A stretch of DNA of 64,000 nt from SG8-4 sp964598225 (lineage in GTDB: Bacteria; Planctomycetota; Phycisphaerae; Sedimentisphaerales; Anaerobacaceae), in the NCBI GenBank assembly GCA_964598225.1, contig CAZRBG010000014.1, positions 30,259 to 94,258 on the forward strand. The letters run 5' to 3'. Below the pieces are notes generated by a model. The model was not told the DNA's origin. It made no database searches and was given only the letters and a program-made list of their open reading frames with translations. Positions 35,157 through 44,166 of this stretch are shown in pieces (position 1 is the stretch's first letter; every line of letters starts with the position of its first letter). The position numbers and the translations under genes were made by a program.

Positions 35157-36503
35157 CTAAACAAGCCCCTGATCGAGCATGGCGTCGGCGACCTTAACGA
35201 ATCCGGCGATGTTTGCACCCGTTACGAGATTGCCGGGCTGGCCGTATTCTTCCGCCGCCTCGTAACATTGCTTGTGTATAGCTATCATTATTTCGTGCAG
35301 CCGCCGGTCTACTTCTTCCCGTGTCCACGACATCCGCATCGAGTTCTGAGACATTTCGACGCCGGAGGTGGCTACCCCGCCGGCGTTTGCAGCCTTCCCC
35401 GGCCCGTAGAGAATCTTGGCGTCGAGGAAGTGCTCGACGGCCTCGGGAGTGCTCGGCATATTCGCACCCTCGGCTACGACGCGACAGCCGTTTTTTAAGA
35501 GTGTCTTGGCGCCTTCTCCGTCTATTTCGTTCTGAGTCGCGCTCGGGAATGCGCAATCGCACTTGATTCCCCACGGGCGCTCGCCCTCACGGTACTCGGC
35601 GCCGAATTTATCCGCGTACTCTTTGATACGACCGCGACGTAGGTTTTTAAGCTCGAGTACAAAAGTCAGTTTCTCATTATTTATCCCGTCGCGATCGTAG
35701 ACGGTGCCTGCGGAATCGGAAAGGCTTACGACTTTGGCGCCGAGTTCGTTCAGCTTCTGTATAGTGTATTGTGCCACGTTGCCGGACCCCGAGACCGTGC
35801 AGACCTCCCCTTTCAAGTTCTCATCACGCGTCTTAAGCATTTCCTCGGCAAAATAAACGCAACCATACCCCGTGGCTTCCGGGCGAATTAGCGATCCGCC
35901 CCAACCGAGGGCTTTGCCGGTGAGCACGCCCGTGAACTCGTTGCGGAGACGCTTGTATTGACCGAATAAAAAGCCGATTTCACGGCCGCCGACACCGATA
36001 TCGCCCGCGGGAACATCAGTATCGGCTCCGATGTGACGGCTGAGCTCGCTCATGAAACTCTGGCAAAATCTCATGACTTCATTGTCGCTCTTGCCCTTGG
36101 GATCGAAGTCCGAGCCGCCTTTGCCCCCGCCCATAGGTAGAGTCGTGAGGGAATTCTTGAATATCTGCTCGAAAGCAAGGAACTTCAGGATGCTGGCGCT
36201 AACGGTAGGATGAAACCTCAGTCCTCCCTTGTATGGGCCCAGCGCGCTGTTGAACTCGAATCGAAACCCGCGGTTGATTTGAACCTGGCCCCTGTCGTCA
36301 AGCCAGGGAACCCGGAACATGATCTGCCGTTCGGGCTCAACGATTCTGTCCAATATCCTGGCGTCAACATATTCGGGATGTTTTTCCAGCACCGCCCCCA
36401 ACGAGTCGAACACTTCCTTTACGGCTTGATGAAACTCTGTCTCACCCGGATTGCGCCTCAGAACTTCTTCGTAAACCCCCTGAATGACGGTTTCTGCACC
36501 CAT
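35157..36503 (-). CDS. gdhA: Glutamate dehydrogenase, hexameric (probably NADP-dependent) type
   Basis: A 448-residue enzyme that interconverts 2-oxoglutarate plus ammonium with glutamate. It matches the small hexameric class in length and motifs: ALGPYKGGLRFHPTVS, PMGGGKGGSDFDPKGKSDNE (catalytic Lys region), TDVPAGDIGVGGREIGFLFG and the dinucleotide fold VSGSGNVAQYTIQKLNELGA. The C-terminal VTGANIAGFVKVADAMLDQG is typical. The NADP preference is inferred from family class. It is divergent from nrpR, and the 257-base gap between them is packed with inverted repeats, pointing to nitrogen control. The PPDK-like fusion gene follows. Confidence 0.95.
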   Translation of the reverse strand: MGAETVIQGVYEEVLRRNPGETEFHQAVKEVFDSLGAVLEKHPEYVDARILDRIVEPERQIMFRVPWLDDRGQVQINRGFRFEFNSALGPYKGGLRFHPTVSASILKFLAFEQIFKNSLTTLPMGGGKGGSDFDPKGKSDNEVMRFCQSFMSELSRHIGADTDVPAGDIGVGGREIGFLFGQYKRLRNEFTGVLTGKALGWGGSLIRPEATGYGCVYFAEEMLKTRDENLKGEVCTVSGSGNVAQYTIQKLNELGAKVVSLSDSAGTVYDRDGINNEKLTFVLELKNLRRGRIKEYADKFGAEYREGERPWGIKCDCAFPSATQNEIDGEGAKTLLKNGCRVVAEGANMPSTPEAVEHFLDAKILYGPGKAANAGGVATSGVEMSQNSMRMSWTREEVDRRLHEIMIAIHKQCYEAAEEYGQPGNLVTGANIAGFVKVADAMLDQGLV

Positions 36504-36554
36504 TTCGCTAAGCTCCTTTCAAACAATACTATTGGTGTTCGCTATCTTCACATT

Positions 36555-36742
36555 GGCAATTAATTGCCGAACGCCCCACATATCAGATGCCAATGGCAAT
36601 GTCAATGCAATATTTTTGCTCGCATACCGGCAACATTGCCGTCAAAAACAGCTTATTGGCAAAAACTTATTGCTTTTTGCCGAAGGTTGCTTATACTCGA
36701 CCACAAAACCGTCAGAATTGCCCGATTGTTGGCGAAATTGCC
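36555..36742. promoter_or_regulatory. Array of GGCAA/TTGCC inverted repeats between gdhA and nrpR (putative NrpR operators)
   Basis: The gap holds several related inverted repeats: GGCAATTAATTGCC (36555-36568), TGCC-AAT-GGCA (36588-36598), CGGCAA-CA-TTGCCG (36628-36641), TTGGCAAAAA to TTTTTGCCGAA (36656-36684), and GGCGAAATTGCC (36731-36742), which also pairs with TTGCC at 36718-36722. Clustering of one half-site between a nitrogen-assimilation gene and a nitrogen regulator is the evidence. Binding by NrpR is inferred. Confidence 0.65.
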
Positions 36743-36760
36743 GTTTTGCGACCAAACAAA

Positions 36761-37765
36761 ATGCAGAAAAAAATCGATAAAAGAATCGCGATTCTAAACG
36801 TCTTGAAAGACCAGACTCAACCTGTTAGTTCCTCCAGGATCGCCGAGTTGCTTTCCCTCGGAAATATCGTGTTCAGTGAGCGAACTGTACGGTTCTACCT
36901 CAAACAACTCGATTCCGAAGGTCTGACCATTCCTCGCGGCAGAAAAGGCAGGATCATAACCGAAGCCGGCCTGGCGGAGGTGAGGTCCACCACGACAAGG
37001 CAACTGCCCGGCACGCTCTCGGCCAAAATCGACCGAATGATCTACAGAATGACCTTCGACCTGCCGACCAGAAGCGGCACCGTCGTGGTCAATACGTCTC
37101 TCGTGGACCCCCGCCAACTCGCCACCTGCGTTGAGTCGATATGCAAAGTCTTCGCCAAGGGCTTCGGCATGGGCAAATTGATGACCCTCGTCGGTCCCGA
37201 AGACGCGATAGGCGAAATCCTTGTACCCGAAGGCAAGGTCGGCTTCTGCACCGTCTGCTCGATAACCATCAACGGCATCCTGCTCAAGCACGGCATTCCG
37301 ATGGCCTCGCGCTTCGGCGGCCTGCTGGAGGTCAGAGAGGGCAAGGCCCGAAGATTCACCGAAATCATAGACTACAGCGGCACCAGCATCGACCCGCTCG
37401 AGATCTTCATCCGAAGCGGTATGACCAATTACCTCGGAGCGATCCAGGACGGCAACGGCCTGATCGGCGCCAGCTTCAGAGAATCGCCCGGCGAGAGCAG
37501 GCAGCGGCTGATACATATCGGCCAGCGGCTGGATGAGATCGGCCTCGGCGCGATAATGCAGATCGGCCTGCCCGAGCAGCCCCTGCTGGATATCCCCGTG
37601 CCGCCGGGCAGGGTAGGGGCCATAGTTGTCGGCGGCCTCAATCCGATAGCCGTTCTCGAAGAGGCCGAGCACAGAATCTTCTCACGCGCCCTCTCCGGCA
37701 TGATGGAATACGACAGACTCTTCCGCTTTGAGGAATTCCCCCAGCGCCTCCAGAGCTACCTCTGA
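36761..37765 (+). CDS. nrpR: NrpR-type nitrogen regulator (winged helix plus NrpR/DUF128 domain)
   Basis: 334 residues from ATG 36761; the longer upstream frame runs through the operator-like repeats and is not protein-like. Residues 1-70 form a winged helix (KRIAILNVLKDQTQPVSSSR, then SERTVRFYLKQLDSEGL). The rest is one NrpR domain, with VFAKGFGMGKLMTLVGPED, VGFCTVCSITINGILLKHGI, ASRFGGLLEVREGKARRFTE and DIPVPPGRVGAIVVGGLNP. Methanogen NrpR represses nitrogen genes and is released by 2-oxoglutarate; those proteins often carry two NrpR domains, so this is the shorter bacterial layout. The divergent gdhA gene and repeat array suggest that it controls gdhA and itself. Confidence 0.88.
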   Translation: MQKKIDKRIAILNVLKDQTQPVSSSRIAELLSLGNIVFSERTVRFYLKQLDSEGLTIPRGRKGRIITEAGLAEVRSTTTRQLPGTLSAKIDRMIYRMTFDLPTRSGTVVVNTSLVDPRQLATCVESICKVFAKGFGMGKLMTLVGPEDAIGEILVPEGKVGFCTVCSITINGILLKHGIPMASRFGGLLEVREGKARRFTEIIDYSGTSIDPLEIFIRSGMTNYLGAIQDGNGLIGASFRESPGESRQRLIHIGQRLDEIGLGAIMQIGLPEQPLLDIPVPPGRVGAIVVGGLNPIAVLEEAEHRIFSRALSGMMEYDRLFRFEEFPQRLQSYL

Positions 37766-38860
37766 CCCCGTGTCGCGATCGTCTCACCCCTCGATTGGCT
37801 TTGAATTGGCTTTGCTTTCCTTGACTTGACGTGGCTATAACGTCGCCCGAATACCTTGCAAATACTGGGCTTACATCAATCTTGCCTCGCCGCCAATTGG
37901 CTTTGTTTTGCAATTTTCCTTTACGCAATACGCACCACGCATCACGCAGTACGAATAGGATTGGCTTCGATTTTTCAAATTAGACGGGATAACAGGATTA
38001 AGTCAGGTGTACATCACTGGCGTATCCGGCGGATCCTGCAATCCTGTCTGAAACTATTCTCAATTCCAATTTCATTCTACAGACATTATACCATAGTATT
38101 GTTTATATTTCAAACAAAAACCTGAAAAGTAACCGGAGATGACGCGGAGAACGCGGATTTTTAGCCACAGAGGGCACAGAGAACACAGAGAAAAGTTATT
38201 AGACACAGATTTCACCGAATAACACTGATTAACACAGTTTTTAGGCTTCGACATTGGGAGCTCCTTGCTCTCCCTATGAGACGCCAAAGGCGGGCATTGG
38301 ATATTCGAGTCTTACTCACTCCTGAATTCTGTGTTGTAGTTGGGTTTGTTAACTATTGGACCATATTTACGCCCATTTTGCAAGATAAAGCACAAAGACA
38401 TTTAAATTAACTGCGGATACCTATGGCACAAGTTACGCAGATAACGCAGATTTTTTTCATTACAACGAAGAAAGACGTAGGGTGCGATGCATCGCACCAT
38501 TACCCCGGTTGAGACAGTGACCGACGCCGATCAACACTGTTTGTGGTTCCATTTGTGTAAATTCGTGCAAATCCGTGGCTAAAGCTTGTCTGTGTAAACG
38601 CAGTTCATCCTGTCAAAACCACAGATTCTTGCCTAAATTGACAATTTTCCACTTCGACCCACTCAACTTTTTCCTTGGCTTAATCCTCAGGTGCGGGCCG
38701 TAATCGACACTTTTATCGGGCTGATGTAAAAACTCGTAAAAAATTTAAAAAATCGCAATTTTTATCGTCTACATTTTGCCTTGGTAAACGCCTTCTATAC
38801 AGAGACGCAGCCCGCCGCGTCAGGAACGAGATATCGGCGAATACTTGGGGATATAAAGCC
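37766..38860. other. 1.1-kb intergenic stretch with no convincing gene
   Basis: No reading frame here has protein-like composition or a usable start. It holds several ATTGGCTTTG phrases (about 37793-37970); three head-to-tail 9-bp CACAGAGxx units at 38166-38192; and phrases such as TTCGTGCAAATCCGTGGCTA (about 38559-38580) of a kind common between genes in environmental bacteria. There is also a palindromic copy TAGGGTGCGATGCATCGCACC near 38480. The last 160 bases before the sigma remnant are A+T-rich and may carry its promoter. Confidence 0.55.
38166..38192. repeat. Three tandem CACAGAGxx units
   Basis: CACAGAGGG, CACAGAGAA, CACAGAGAA in direct tandem, inside the non-coding stretch after nrpR. 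Short and without an assigned role. Confidence 0.7.
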
Positions 38861-39440
38861 GTGCCTTTGCGAGATTCACAAGTACCGCACGAGCAGAGCC
38901 TGTCCCGATCTTGCCGGGGGGATGCCGAACTGATACAGAGGGTGGCTTATGGTGATACCGAAGCGCTCGTACGTCTATACATCAGGTTCGTTCCTGCACT
39001 GAGGCGTTTCTTTCACCAAACACGGAGCCGATCGAGAGCTATGCGGTGAATTGGTCCAGAGAGTCCTGTTTAACTTATGGACAGAACGCGCAGCCTTTGG
39101 CGCGGATACGTCGTTCGAGAAGCATCTTTTCCATATTGCCAGAAATACCCTTAACAAAGAGACCAGACGGGCCCGCCGCCATGCAGAGTTAGACCCGGAG
39201 AACCTTCCACATGCTAATGACGATTCAAACCACGCCCTGTCCGAGCCTGAAGCCAGGCTATACGCGAAAGAATTCGCTGACGCTATCGAAGGCGGAAAGT
39301 CCAGGCTCACCGACAGACAGAGACAGGCGCTGGAAGCGTATCTTGCAGGAGAAAACTGTTCACGTGAACCCCGAAAGAGCCGACTAAAGCGCGCCCTCAG
39401 AGAACTGCGAAGAAACTTAGGGGACTTTGTCGACGAATAA
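38861..39440 (+). pseudogene. Frameshifted ECF-type sigma-70 factor
   Basis: Two overlapping frames together form one sigma-70 protein of about 190 residues. The first (GTG 38861 to 39049) gives DAELIQRVAYGDTEALVRLYIRF then VPALRRFF, the start of region 2. The second resumes as HGADRELCGELVQRVLFNLW and SFEKHLFHIARNTLNKETRR (regions 2.3-2.4), then LTDRQRQALEAYLAG (region 4). The switch must occur between about 39003 and 39046, a +1 shift. The region 4 helix-turn-helix also looks shortened: after LAGENCSRE it jumps to SRLKRALRELRRNL without the usual recognition helix. A double defect argues for decay, though a single sequencing error could explain the frame change. Confidence 0.7.
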
Positions 39441-39766
39441 AGTGATTCAGACAAGGTTGACACAACACGCCCAGCCTCAAAAAAAAATCGCCGCTTCTGG
39501 CCCGTGAGGGCGACTACGAAAAAAATTTCTAAAAAATTACAAAAAAGACCGCCCCAAATCGGCCACTTGATGTGCTATTATATATAGAAGGACGTAGTTT
39601 TTTTGACAGCGCCGTTTGATGAGCATCTTTTGACAGAGCCGGCAGGGAGAACAACACACGGCGAGAAGCGAAGGTCAGGACAAGCAGCATAATCTATGTA
39701 AGCGTAACAGTGAATAAGGTAAATGTAACGTAGGTTGGGTAAATCGCCATCTACAGAGGCAGACCC
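39441..39766 (+). other. A+T-rich leader region between sigma remnant and pilin-like gene
   Basis: No gene seen. The stretch has homopolymer-rich sequence around 39481-39550, a TATTATATATAG box near 39577, and two TTGACA hexamers (39603 and 39629) that could be -35 elements, though no well-spaced -10 follows. It probably contains the promoter of the interrupted pilin-like gene starting at 39767. Confidence 0.4.
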
Positions 39767-39861
39767 ATGTCGAGCGGCAAGAGAGGATTAAACTATGCAG
39801 GGGCTAAGGTACCTGATCCGCCAGGATGTGATTTAACCAAAAACGTCCGAATACATTGCTC

Positions 39862-41382
39862 GTAAGCGTTCACCCAAATCACCAAAAAAAAAGGTTTGAT
39901 TTTGTTAAAATAGGCAATTGCGCTTTGTCACGAGATATGTTACATGAGGTGCATGTGTGACAAGGATGTCTATATTCAAAAACTGGAAAAAGAAAACGCT
40001 GAACTAAAAAAGCGTATCAAAGAGCTAAGCGAGCGCCTTGAACAACTCGAAAGGCTTACCAAGCAGAATTCCAACAATTCTTCAAAACCACCTTCATCCG
40101 ATTTCGGACGAAATAGTAACCAAAAGAGAAAAACGAAAAAGTCGTCCAGCAAGACGAAAAAAGGGCGAAAACAAGGTGCACAAAAAGGGCACGAGCCCAA
40201 CCTCAAACAGCTTGTTCCGGAAGAGAATGTCACAGAGTTCAAACACATGATCCCCGAACAGTGCACCTGTGGCTGCACTGATTTGCAGACCTGCCAAGAA
40301 CCTCCGATGAGGACTCAGACCTTTGATATCCCACCTATCACACCCATTGTCATTGAACATGTGCAACATTTCAGGCAATGCAAACAGTGCGGCGAAATTG
40401 TTTACGAGCCCTTGGATGACCCTATCAAACGCAATGTTTTTGCGCCGGGCGTCTTGGCGATTGTCGGCGTCCTCACGGGCATGCTCAATACCAGCAAACG
40501 TAAAGCGGTAGAAGTCGTCAATGAAGTTTTCCATGTTCCCATGAGTTTGGGTGGCTTAAGCAACTGTGAGGCCAAGATTTCCCAAGTCATGGAAGCTCCC
40601 TATAACGACTTGAAGGACTATGTGCAATCTCAAGACCAGGCCCATGCCGATGAAAGTGGTTGGCGTCGTGGTAACGGCCTCAAAGGCTGGTTGTGGGTTA
40701 TGTGTTGTACCAGTGCGGCGTTCTTTATGATTCATGCCAAGCGTACGCAACAAGCCGCCAGTGAGTTGTTGGGTCATTTTTCGGGTATCCTTCATAGCGA
40801 TCGTTGGAGTGGTTACAATATCTACGAGCATACCCGCCAGATCTGTTGGGCTCACCTCAAGCGAGATTTTCAAGCTATTAGCGAAGCCAAAGGCAAATTG
40901 GGTCGCATTGGTAAGCAACTGCTTGACTTGGAAGCACAGATCTTTCGAGAGTATCATCGTGCCCGTGATGGAACCATTCAATGGAAAACGTTTCGCAGCC
41001 GAATGGTGTCTCTTAGCTCTGACGTCGAAAGCCTTCTTCAGCAAGGAGCAGCCTGCAAAGGACCGCTTGGAGGCAAATGCCGGGAAATCTTGAAACACCG
41101 CGAACATCTTTGGACCTTTGTATCCTGTCGGGATGTTTCACCGACCAACAACGTAGCCGAGCAAATTGTTCGTCAAGGCGTTCTTTGGCGCAAGATGAGT
41201 TTCGGCACCCAAAGCCAGCGAGGCGCACGCTATGTCGAGCGCATACTAAGTGTGTGCGCTACGTGCCGCCTTCAAGGAAGAAGCATCATCGACTACATTC
41301 GTCAAGCATGTCATGCCCACCGCGACAATCGACCCGTGCCTACTCTGAGACCTGAATAGAGCTACACCGGGTGAACGCTTAC
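39862..41382 (+). mobile_element. Complete IS66-family element (single-ORF, ISBst12-like)
   Basis: 1,521 bp. The ends are perfect 14-bp inverted repeats, GTAAGCGTTCACCC (39862-39875) and GGGTGAACGCTTAC (41369-41382). They are flanked by an exact 8-bp target duplication CATTGCTC (39854-39861 and 41383-41390), the size expected for IS66. Only the transposase gene is present, with no tnpA or tnpB, as in the ISBst12 subgroup. The intact ends, duplication and ORF indicate a recent insertion, here into a pilin-like gene. Confidence 0.96.
39944..41359 (+). CDS. tnpC: IS66-family transposase (TnpC)
   Basis: 471 residues, apparently intact. Domain order: an N-terminal leucine-zipper-like coiled coil (YIQKLEKENAELKKRIKELS); the SSKPPSSDFG motif and a basic linker; a zinc-finger-like CTCGCTDLQTC and CKQCG; and the DDE catalytic core. 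Acidic residues are seen in AHADESGWRR, LHSDRWSGYNIY and PTNNVAEQIVRQGVLWRKMS, all standard for IS66. The C-terminal GTQSQRGARYVERILSVCATCR is conserved. It is carried by the element at 39862-41382, which has no accessory genes. Confidence 0.95.
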   Translation: MRCMCDKDVYIQKLEKENAELKKRIKELSERLEQLERLTKQNSNNSSKPPSSDFGRNSNQKRKTKKSSSKTKKGRKQGAQKGHEPNLKQLVPEENVTEFKHMIPEQCTCGCTDLQTCQEPPMRTQTFDIPPITPIVIEHVQHFRQCKQCGEIVYEPLDDPIKRNVFAPGVLAIVGVLTGMLNTSKRKAVEVVNEVFHVPMSLGGLSNCEAKISQVMEAPYNDLKDYVQSQDQAHADESGWRRGNGLKGWLWVMCCTSAAFFMIHAKRTQQAASELLGHFSGILHSDRWSGYNIYEHTRQICWAHLKRDFQAISEAKGKLGRIGKQLLDLEAQIFREYHRARDGTIQWKTFRSRMVSLSSDVESLLQQGAACKGPLGGKCREILKHREHLWTFVSCRDVSPTNNVAEQIVRQGVLWRKMSFGTQSQRGARYVERILSVCATCRLQGRSIIDYIRQACHAHRDNRPVPTLRPE

Positions 41383-42353
41383 CATTGCTCAAATGGTGCG
41401 GGATTTACGCTTATTGAGTTGCTGGTGGTAATCGCGATCATCGCGCTATTGCTTGCGCTTCTCATACCAGTGTTAGGTAGGGCCAGAGAGCTGTTTGTCT
41501 CAGCAATCTGCGACAGTTGACTTTGGCATGGATCACTTATGCCGAGGAAAACGATAGCAAGATCGTCTGGGGAGCGGCTTTCAGCAGTGCGAAAGGGGGA
41601 ACTAGCATCGACACGCAGTATGGCTGGGTTGGCAGGGCCTTTCTTCTTCCGAAGAACCGTTCTGAGATTGTGGAGAACCCAGAAAAAGGTGCCCTGTGGC
41701 CTTACCTCAAGCAAATCGACATCTACCGTTGCCCCCGGGGCAGGGCCGGCCACGCAGTAACATACACCCCGGTCGCCGCTGCGTATGGCCCCCTCGTGGA
41801 GGGGACTCACTTGCCGAATGGCGCGGGGCGGCATGTGGGCAGCACAGTATTGCGATTGACCAAACTCACGGATATCATCAATCCGGCTGCGGGCCAGCGT
41901 GCGGTATTTATCGATCAGAGCTATACACCAGGTGGCGAGGATTTCCGTGTTAATTATCTCTATCCTGAATGGTATGGTGCCAGTCCCCCTCCGATACACC
42001 ATGGTGACGGTGCGACGCTCTCGATGGCTGACGGACACGCCGAATACTGGAAATGGAAAGGCAGTGAGACCGTGGAAATGCCTCGTAAGCAGTTGTCAGC
42101 ACGTAACGGTCTGTTCATGGAAATCCTGGAGTCGGGGGACTACGAGCCACAAACGGAAAGTGGTTTGTATGACCTGCAGAGGCTGCAAAGTGCGACCTGG
42201 GGCAGGCTTGGCTATACGTTGGAGGGCGAACCATAGCAGAGAAAATGCTGTGGGTCGGCGGGGCGTTAACTCGCCAAAGCGAATGAGTGAGAAACAGTTA
42301 CCAAGCTCTCGGCGCTAAAGGACTGTGCCGACCAAAGTGAAAGGAATCTTTAC

Positions 42354-43022
42354 ATGCCTACCAAACACCATGCCCTGCGAAGTGCGCTGCTTGCAGCACT
42401 GCTGACGGCGGTTGGCGCTGCCGAGGCCCCTTCTGCCCCGCCCGAACCGAACCAACAAACCTTCGAAGCCATCCGCAAGTGCATAGTCAAATCACCTGCC
42501 CCGTGGCCGGATGAATGGAAACGGGAGTATGTAGAGACAATTCGAAGCGCGGTCAACCTGTATCAAGATGGTTCGCATTACGCATCGCGACTGGACATTT
42601 TGTGCAGAGGGTTCCCTCTCTACTGGGAGAACCTCGCGAAGGCCAACGAGAGGTCATTGTTCGAGGTGCATCGCTGCCGCACGCGTTGGTACGTCGAGCA
42701 CCTTATGGGAGCGGAATTCCCCTCCGACGAAGAAAGACGGAGACTGCGCGATCAATTAACAGAAATCTGGGACTATGCGTCGGATTCGCTGTTGAAGCAG
42801 TTTCCATTTCTCGATCCCAACACGGTACGGAAGGCCACGGCAGATGAGCTGAGTACCTGCTATCGCAGGATCAATGCGCCTCTGATGCCGGTTTACCTGC
42901 GACCTATGTCCGAGGAACAGGTTGAGCGAATCAAGCAGCAATGGGACAAACTGCGTTATGCCCGCGTAGATATTTGGCGCCGGTTGAGTGGCCGTTCTCC
43001 GACCTTACGAAGTAAGTTATAG
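42354..43022 (+). CDS. Hypothetical secreted protein
   Basis: 222 residues, not recognised. A plausible signal peptide is present (MPTKHHALRSALLAALLTAVGAAEA), with AAAGGAA eight bases before the ATG. The mature part is mostly charged and helical, with several Trp-containing helices (WPDEWKREYVETIRSAVNLY, RTRWYVEHLMGAEFPSDEER) and no repeats or obvious catalytic motif. It lies 117 bases downstream of the broken pilin-like gene on the same strand, so it may have been its operon partner. Codon use looks ordinary, and it is probably a real gene. Confidence 0.6.
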   Translation: MPTKHHALRSALLAALLTAVGAAEAPSAPPEPNQQTFEAIRKCIVKSPAPWPDEWKREYVETIRSAVNLYQDGSHYASRLDILCRGFPLYWENLAKANERSLFEVHRCRTRWYVEHLMGAEFPSDEERRRLRDQLTEIWDYASDSLLKQFPFLDPNTVRKATADELSTCYRRINAPLMPVYLRPMSEEQVERIKQQWDKLRYARVDIWRRLSGRSPTLRSKL

Positions 43023-43073
43023 GGAATTGTTCTTGTGCATTTGTGGCGGTGTGCTGCGCATACGTTGCCGTTC

Positions 43074-43092
43074 GTGGCACAGCGACGGAAGC
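43074..43092. repeat. 19-bp direct repeat, left copy
   Basis: GTGGCACAGCGACGGAAGC, identical to 52904-52922. The two copies bracket the moaA/oxidoreductase operon. On the + strand each reads VAQRRK, like the start of some IS3-type OrfA proteins, so both may be transposon stubs. Confidence 0.85.
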
Positions 43093-43145
43093 GGGGCGGT
43101 ATTTTACGGGCGACATCGCCGTGCCAATACGTTTTGCCGTCACGC

Positions 43146-44099
43146 TTAGCCTCCGACTTTCCGCATGGAGAAATTTTCCGGTGCGGAACTCAGTCGAGTG
43201 TAAATATGTTTGTTCGCGATTATTTCTTTCAGAACGCACCTGACCTGTTCGTCGGATGCACCTTCTCTGATTAGCCGGCTGATGTGGTACTCGCGAGGAC
43301 AATACAAGCACGGCTTGATTTTTCCGTCACATGTCAGGCGGAGTCTGTTGCAAGACCGACAGAATACGGTACTTCTTCCGGCGATGAAACCTATCGCTCC
43401 ATTTGATTTTTTGATCTTAAAGTAGATTGCGGGGCCGTTGTTTCTTTCAATCTTTGCATTGGAAAGACGGCCGAATGTATTTTCGATGATTCTTCGAATC
43501 TCGTCAAAGGGCATGTAGACGTCCGCCGACGGCGTGTCGTTGCTTGTGGGACAATATTCGATAAACCGGACCGTCACGGGCAGGCCAACGCTCATTCCGG
43601 CGAGCGCTGCGATTTGCGAATGATTGATCCCTTTCAAAATCACGGCGTTGATTTTCACGGGTTCTAAGCCGACTTCGATGGCCTTTTCAATGCCGAGTTT
43701 GACCTGCGACATGGAATCGCATCCCGTGATTTGCTTGTAACTGCTTGCTTCCAAAGAATCTATACTGATGTTGATCCGATCCAGACCCGCGCCCTTGAGT
43801 TCGTCGGCCATCGGCCGGAGCAGCACGCCGTTTGTGGTAAGCGTGAGCTCGCCTATGCCCCTGAGGGATGCCAATTCGCCAACGAGCGAAATTATGTCTT
43901 TCCTTATTAAAGGCTCGCCACCCGTTAGTCTTACCCTGTCTATGCCGCATTCGGCAAAGATCCGCACGAGACGACGAATCTCATCGGAGGTTAGAATATT
44001 TTCTTGTCGTATGTAGTCACAATCGCGCGACGGGCGGCAATATATACACCGCAAATTGCATCGATCGGTCACGGAGATTCTCAAACAGTTGATACTCAT
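43146..44099 (-). CDS. moaA: GTP 3',8-cyclase (molybdenum cofactor biosynthesis)
   Basis: 317 residues from ATG 44099. MoaA carries out the first step of molybdopterin synthesis, rearranging GTP with two [4Fe-4S] clusters. The radical SAM motif CNLRCIYC is near the N-terminus, with LTGGEPLIRKDI as the SAM-binding GGE motif. The C-terminal cluster ligands follow C-x2-C-x13-C in CRSCNRLRLTCDGKIKPC. The protein ends in Gly-Gly (FSMRKVGG), which this family needs for activity. It is co-directional with, and 67 bases downstream of, the CuA protein gene at the end of the oxidoreductase operon, fitting a need for cofactor for the Mo-containing alpha subunit. Other moa genes are not in the window. 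Confidence 0.95.
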   Translation of the reverse strand: MSINCLRISVTDRCNLRCIYCRPSRDCDYIRQENILTSDEIRRLVRIFAECGIDRVRLTGGEPLIRKDIISLVGELASLRGIGELTLTTNGVLLRPMADELKGAGLDRINISIDSLEASSYKQITGCDSMSQVKLGIEKAIEVGLEPVKINAVILKGINHSQIAALAGMSVGLPVTVRFIEYCPTSNDTPSADVYMPFDEIRRIIENTFGRLSNAKIERNNGPAIYFKIKKSNGAIGFIAGRSTVFCRSCNRLRLTCDGKIKPCLYCPREYHISRLIREGASDEQVRCVLKEIIANKHIYTRLSSAPENFSMRKVGG

Positions 44100-44166
44100 A
44101 GTACACCCGCTATACTGCAACCAGGCAAGACAACGAACGTTCCGAAAACCCGCCGGGTATTATCAG

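Larger units (their letters stand above)
39767..42236 (+). pseudogene. Pilin-like (type II secretion/DUF1559-type, H-X9-DG) protein, split by IS66 and frameshifted
   Basis: The 5' part starts at ATG 39767 and stays open for 31 codons to the IS junction. With the insertion and one target copy removed, the frame runs straight on into GAGFTLIELLVVIAIIALLL, the prepilin cleavage and N-methylation motif, giving a 36-residue leader ending in Gly. A second lesion lies at about 41481-41495: the frame must shift from ...VLGRARE to RAVCLSNLRQLTLAWITYA. The remainder to 42236 is intact, ending in the H-X9-DG motif HGDGATLSMADGHAEYWKW. Such proteins are abundant in planctomycetes, but their role is largely unknown. 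Both the insertion and the shift make this copy non-functional as read. Confidence 0.85.

Noticed and set aside
38100..38650. Tandem CACAGAG units considered as a CRISPR array
   Set aside because: Units are 9 bp with no unique spacers; they are simple repeats.
41379..42038. Minus-strand frame (219 residues) opposite the pilin-like gene
   Set aside because: It is the complement of the H-X9-DG pilin-like coding sequence and has no family features.
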